This document shows positions 60,711 to 64,000 of a stretch of 64,000 nt of DNA, one piece after another. The first letter of the stretch is position 1. Every line of letters starts with the position of its first letter. Origin of the DNA: Rhynchopus sp. YZ270_cl-10 (lineage: Eukaryota > Euglenozoa > Diplonemea > Diplonemida > Diplonemidae); contig OZ037838.1 of the NCBI GenBank assembly GCA_964035575.1, positions 496,001 through 560,000 of the forward strand, in the 5' to 3' direction. Position numbers and translations under genes: made by a program. The notes below the pieces were generated by a model, which searched no databases, was not told the origin of the DNA, and saw only the letters and a list, made by a program, of their open reading frames with translations.

Positions 60711-63458
60711 GCGGGGTCCTCACACATCTACCACCTACTACGCGAACTGGACGGCAGAGCCGATAAGTCGCAGCAGTACCCACTGACGGAGAACGGCACC
60801 ACCATCACCGACAACACAGCCAAAGCGAACATATTTGGTAGGCACTACTCAGACGTGAGCCGCAAAGACCCCACAGACACGGAGGACGTAGCCACAACAC
60901 CGACGGACGTCCCATACCACGAATCAGAGCGTGCCTTTACAATGCAGGAGCTCAACACCATCGTGAACAACCTGGAAGACAACAAAACACCAGGCATGGA
61001 CAACATACACAACGAGATGCTACGACACATGGGACCGGAGGCGAGGAAGGGTCTCCTGCGTATCATGAACCTCTCGTGGAGTAGTGGCACACTCCCACTG
61101 GAATGGACGACTTCTCTACTGATGCCCATCCACAAGCCTTCGAAACCGGACCACCTCCCTGCTTCGTACAGACCAATTGCACTGACGAGTACAGTGAGCA
61201 AGGTGCTCGAGCGCATGATCGGACACCGCCTACACCAGCTCATGGAAGACCCTGATGAGCAGTTCCCTAACCTCCACAAGGCCCAAGCAGGTTTCAGGAA
61301 AAAGAGATCCACGATCGACAGCATCGCACTGGTAACGCAACTGGCCAAGGACACAGTAGAGGAAGGACGCAGTGCAATCCTCCTCAAAGTCGACCTAGAG
61401 AAGGCGTACGACCGCCTCAAACGCAGTGCCATCCTACAACACCTGCACGACTTCCCACTCACGTACCAGAAATGGATTGGTGCATACCTCAGCAACAGAC
61501 GAGCAGCGGCGACCGTGGCAGGTCACGTCAGCGAGTTCTACGACATGGAGGAGGGAGTACCCCAAGGCACAGTGCTCTCCCCCCTACTCTTCAACGTAGT
61601 CATGGCAAACCTGGCGAAAACCCTAGAGTGCGTGGACGGACATGTGTGCATGTACGCCGACGACCTCGCAATCCTGTGCATTGGCAACAACACCGACGAA
61701 GCCGCTTTATCCGCACAAAAGGCTATCGAAGTACTTGAACGTGAACTCCCCCCAATGGGCCTCCGAATCTCCACCGACGACGACAAAACGAACCTCCTAG
61801 CCTTCACCACCAAGAAAGACCCCAACAACGTCAGAGACAAGCAATTCGCAGTGCACTACAGCAATGGGAAACGCGTGCCTACAACCCGACTGACACAGTA
61901 CCTCGGCATCCTAATAGATGACGAATGCAACATGATACAACACATGGAATCAGTGTGCACAAAGTACAAACAACGACTCTCCGTACTGTACGCACTAGGA
62001 GGCGAGGACTGGGGTGCGGAAGCAGACACCATGCGACAAGTGTACATGACATATGTGCTGCCCGTGCTCACCTACGGGATAGGAGTGTGGGGACACGCAC
62101 TGCCCAAGAAGAACCGAACCCATCTTGAGACCCTCCACCACGGCGCAGCCAGACTGATCACCGGCTGTCTACGCACCACAGCGACGGAGAACCTTCTCTG
62201 GGAGGCGAACCTACGATCAATCGCTGAAATTGCACAAGCGGAAGGAGCAAAGCTGTACGAGCGCGCCAACCGCATACATGACTCGCCCGCGTACACCGCC
62301 GTGCAGTCAACCAAAAAACACTCCAACACTACATGGCTTAGAGCAGCCACGAACACCGTTGAGGAAACAAAGATGTACACTCAGCACACAACTCGGAGCA
62401 CCATTGCGCTCCACTACCCTGTGCCCCCCTGGCAATGGGAGGAAGTACAGGATAAGCTTACGCTGCACCCCACCATCCCAGGAGTCCTCCGAGCGGACTC
62501 TAAACAAACCAAAGAGGAAGCTCTGGAAAAAACGCAGGAGGCCCTCGACAAGCTACCCCAGTACGACTACAGCACGTACACCGACGGATCACTGTCCGAC
62601 ACGAACATCGGCGGGGCGGGATGTGCAGTGACGGACGCTGACGACAACATGATCCACGTCTTCGGCAAGGGGGCAGGCAGGCGATGCGTGGCCTACCAAG
62701 CCGAGCAGACGGCAATCCGTGAGGCACTCACCGACCTTGCAAACCGCACCACTACCACCAAACACGCGAGAGTGGCGATCCTCACAGACAGCCAGTCCTC
62801 AATCCGCGCCCTAGAGGGAGGACCACAGAAGGCTGTCGAGCATTCACTGCACGACATATGGCGTGCGATACACACACTCACGCGCAAAGGAGTACGCGTA
62901 GACTTCCAGTACGTCCCAAGCCATATCGGCCTACCTGGAAACGAAGCTGCGGACAAAGAGGCAAAGCGGCACGCGAACGCCATGGTACCACAGCTGGAAC
63001 CCATAGCGATGATGACGGCCGCCTCTCAGATCAAGAGGGTGGCAGCGCAGCTCACCGTCACACCCACCGAAGACAGCGCATATGCGTGCCAGCACACCGA
63101 CGCCAAAGCGAAGACGAAGATACAACTCCGCCACCCGCAACTCCGCCCACAACGACTGACACGTAAGGGAGCGCGTGAGATGAGACTCCTGCGCACAAGA
63201 CGACACCCCCTCCTGTACACGGACAGGAGCCACAACGACACCCCCAACTGCAAGGCGTGCGGAAAGGCGAATGTGACGGCGAAGCACCTTCTGAAGCAAT
63301 GCCCCAAGCTCACCGACAAAAGAGCCAACCTGTGCAGCAACACCTCGTGGGGAACACTCCTCACACAACACCCAGCAGTGGTCCTGGAATTTTTGGTGTC
63401 CTCCGGATTGTCTGATGACACTCTGAGTGACCTTCTGAGGCCAACTGTAACGAACTGA
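60711..63458 (+). CDS. LINE ORF2 remnant: reverse transcriptase and RNase H
   Basis: The frame is open from about 60711 to the stop at 63456-63458, about 915 residues, and has no own start because the N-terminal endonuclease is gone. Visible parts: linker (LLRELDGRADKSQQYPLTEN ... ANIFGRHYS), RT core with RPIALTSTVSKVLERMI, motif A VDLEKAYDRL, motif B EGVPQGTVLSPLLF and motif C YADD at 61653-61664. RNase H follows with YTDGS, AEQTA, LTDSQSS and YVPSHIGLPGNEAAD, so all catalytic residues are kept. The end has CX2CX8HX4C (CKACGKANVTAKHLLKQC). The intact frame suggests a young copy. Confidence 0.87.
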   Translation, partial: AGSSHIYHLLRELDGRADKSQQYPLTENGTTITDNTAKANIFGRHYSDVSRKDPTDTEDVATTPTDVPYHESERAFTMQELNTIVNNLEDNKTPGMDNIHNEMLRHMGPEARKGLLRIMNLSWSSGTLPLEWTTSLLMPIHKPSKPDHLPASYRPIALTSTVSKVLERMIGHRLHQLMEDPDEQFPNLHKAQAGFRKKRSTIDSIALVTQLAKDTVEEGRSAILLKVDLEKAYDRLKRSAILQHLHDFPLTYQKWIGAYLSNRRAAATVAGHVSEFYDMEEGVPQGTVLSPLLFNVVMANLAKTLECVDGHVCMYADDLAILCIGNNTDEAALSAQKAIEVLERELPPMGLRISTDDDKTNLLAFTTKKDPNNVRDKQFAVHYSNGKRVPTTRLTQYLGILIDDECNMIQHMESVCTKYKQRLSVLYALGGEDWGAEADTMRQVYMTYVLPVLTYGIGVWGHALPKKNRTHLETLHHGAARLITGCLRTTATENLLWEANLRSIAEIAQAEGAKLYERANRIHDSPAYTAVQSTKKHSNTTWLRAATNTVEETKMYTQHTTRSTIALHYPVPPWQWEEVQDKLTLHPTIPGVLRADSKQTKEEALEKTQEALDKLPQYDYSTYTDGSLSDTNIGGAGCAVTDADDNMIHVFGKGAGRRCVAYQAEQTAIREALTDLANRTTTTKHARVAILTDSQSSIRALEGGPQKAVEHSLHDIWRAIHTLTRKGVRVDFQYVPSHIGLPGNEAADKEAKRHANAMVPQLEPIAMMTAASQIKRVAAQLTVTPTEDSAYACQHTDAKAKTKIQLRHPQLRPQRLTRKGAREMRLLRTRRHPLLYTDRSHNDTPNCKACGKANVTAKHLLKQCPKLTDKRANLCSNTSWGTLLTQHPAVVLEFLVSSGLSDDTLSDLLRPTVTN

Positions 63459-63833
63459 AGAGAACACAACTTTTAGCTTTATTTGCTTTTACTTTTACAT
63501 TACTCATATCAACAAGAGGATACCAACAAAAAAAGAAAACATCAAGAGAACACACCGACCAGCATGTCAGCTGATCACGGGAACCTAAAAAAGGTTTCCA
63601 CTTTTGTCGTCAGGCCAGTGTCCTTAACGATGCTGCCACACCCTGAGGGGGAGGTGTGCTGTCTGTAAACCCTGTGTGGCAAACGGGGAGGTGACCTCCG
63701 TAAAACGGCAACCCGCACGTCCTAGATGTGAAAAACGGCACCAGCTGGGACACGGTCCCGGGTTTACTCTGGATAGAACAAAAAAGAGCGGCCACACTGC
63801 CTCGGCAGCGCTGAAGAGACGAGAGTGAATACC

Positions 63834-63868
<35 letters not shown>
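60711..63868 (+). mobile_element. 5'-truncated poly(A) LINE, RT-RNase H
   Basis: Inserted into a dispersed repeat whose uninterrupted copy is at 35900-36002. The 5' end is truncated within the linker before the reverse transcriptase. The 3' UTR is about 380 bases and ends in about 30 A (63839-63868). The family has RNase H and a C-terminal zinc motif, as in the I and ingi groups. The endonuclease domain is missing. Confidence 0.85.
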
Positions 63869-63871
<3 letters not shown>

Positions 63872-64000
63872 AGGGCGAAATCATAAAAGTAGCGTACCGT
63901 GCGCCTGCGGCGCAAGCTTACTGTAAATTGTATGACATGGTACTGGGTACTTAACTCAAAAAAGTGGACGGCATCTAAAAATTTCCGCCTGCGGCGCGGC
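63869..64000. repeat. Right part of the repeat split by the LINE
   Basis: Resumes the repeat seen at 35948-36002 (gtagcgtaccgtgcgcctgc). Holds a 6-bp-stem hairpin TGCGCC-TGC-GGCGCA at 63900-63914 and a related one at 63987-64000 cut by the window end. Confidence 0.75.

Overview
The window looks like nuclear DNA of a unicellular eukaryote. Long intronless genes of about 50-55% GC alternate with AT-rich spacers crowded with homopolymers, inverted repeats and non-LTR retrotransposon pieces. Every host gene I can support lies on the minus strand, and the only plus-strand ORF of weight is a LINE. A one-directional array of intronless genes, a two-module FtsX-like permease, and LINEs combining reverse transcriptase with RNase H would fit a kinetoplastid such as a free-living bodonid. 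I see no spliced-leader or other decisive marker, so this assignment is tentative.

The main content (about 0.8-22.5 kb and 38.2-56.6 kb) is a tandem family of 19 related genes and gene remnants. Each encodes an N-terminal ubiquitin-like fold of about 72 residues followed by seven WD-like beta-propeller blades. The ubiquitin-like part is nearly identical in all copies, while the inter-blade loops differ strongly. Two copies (6991-9195 and 20586-22526) run on into an ankyrin-like and Cys-rich tail. At least five copies carry frameshifts or truncations. The conserved initiator is the Met-Met-Asp-Val start; longer reading frames upstream mostly begin at TTG or GTG and are probably leader sequence. 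Three kinds of 5' leader (called A, B and C here) mark sublineages. The spacers show that blocks of one or two genes were duplicated repeatedly.

Other genes are a degenerate kinesin-motor-like protein that cuts into one array copy (16989-18350), the FtsX-like permease (27539-30832), a strongly diverged solo relative of the array family (36618-37955) and a USB1-type U6 snRNA phosphodiesterase (45475-46140).

The spacers at 22.6-27.5 kb, 30.9-36.6 kb, 47.6-49.8 kb and 56.6-64 kb hold mobile and repetitive DNA. These include several MITE-like elements with recognisable terminal inverted repeats and target duplications (TA, TTA, TAATTG), a foldback element around a 40-bp minisatellite, a Harbinger-like element around a heptanucleotide satellite of about 58 units, and a 1.13-kb near-perfect palindrome. 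Two LINE families are present: one ends in poly(A) (60.7-63.9 kb), the other in a conserved stem-loop found at seven sites, all in the same orientation. A 200-base run of N (11583-11782) is an assembly gap.
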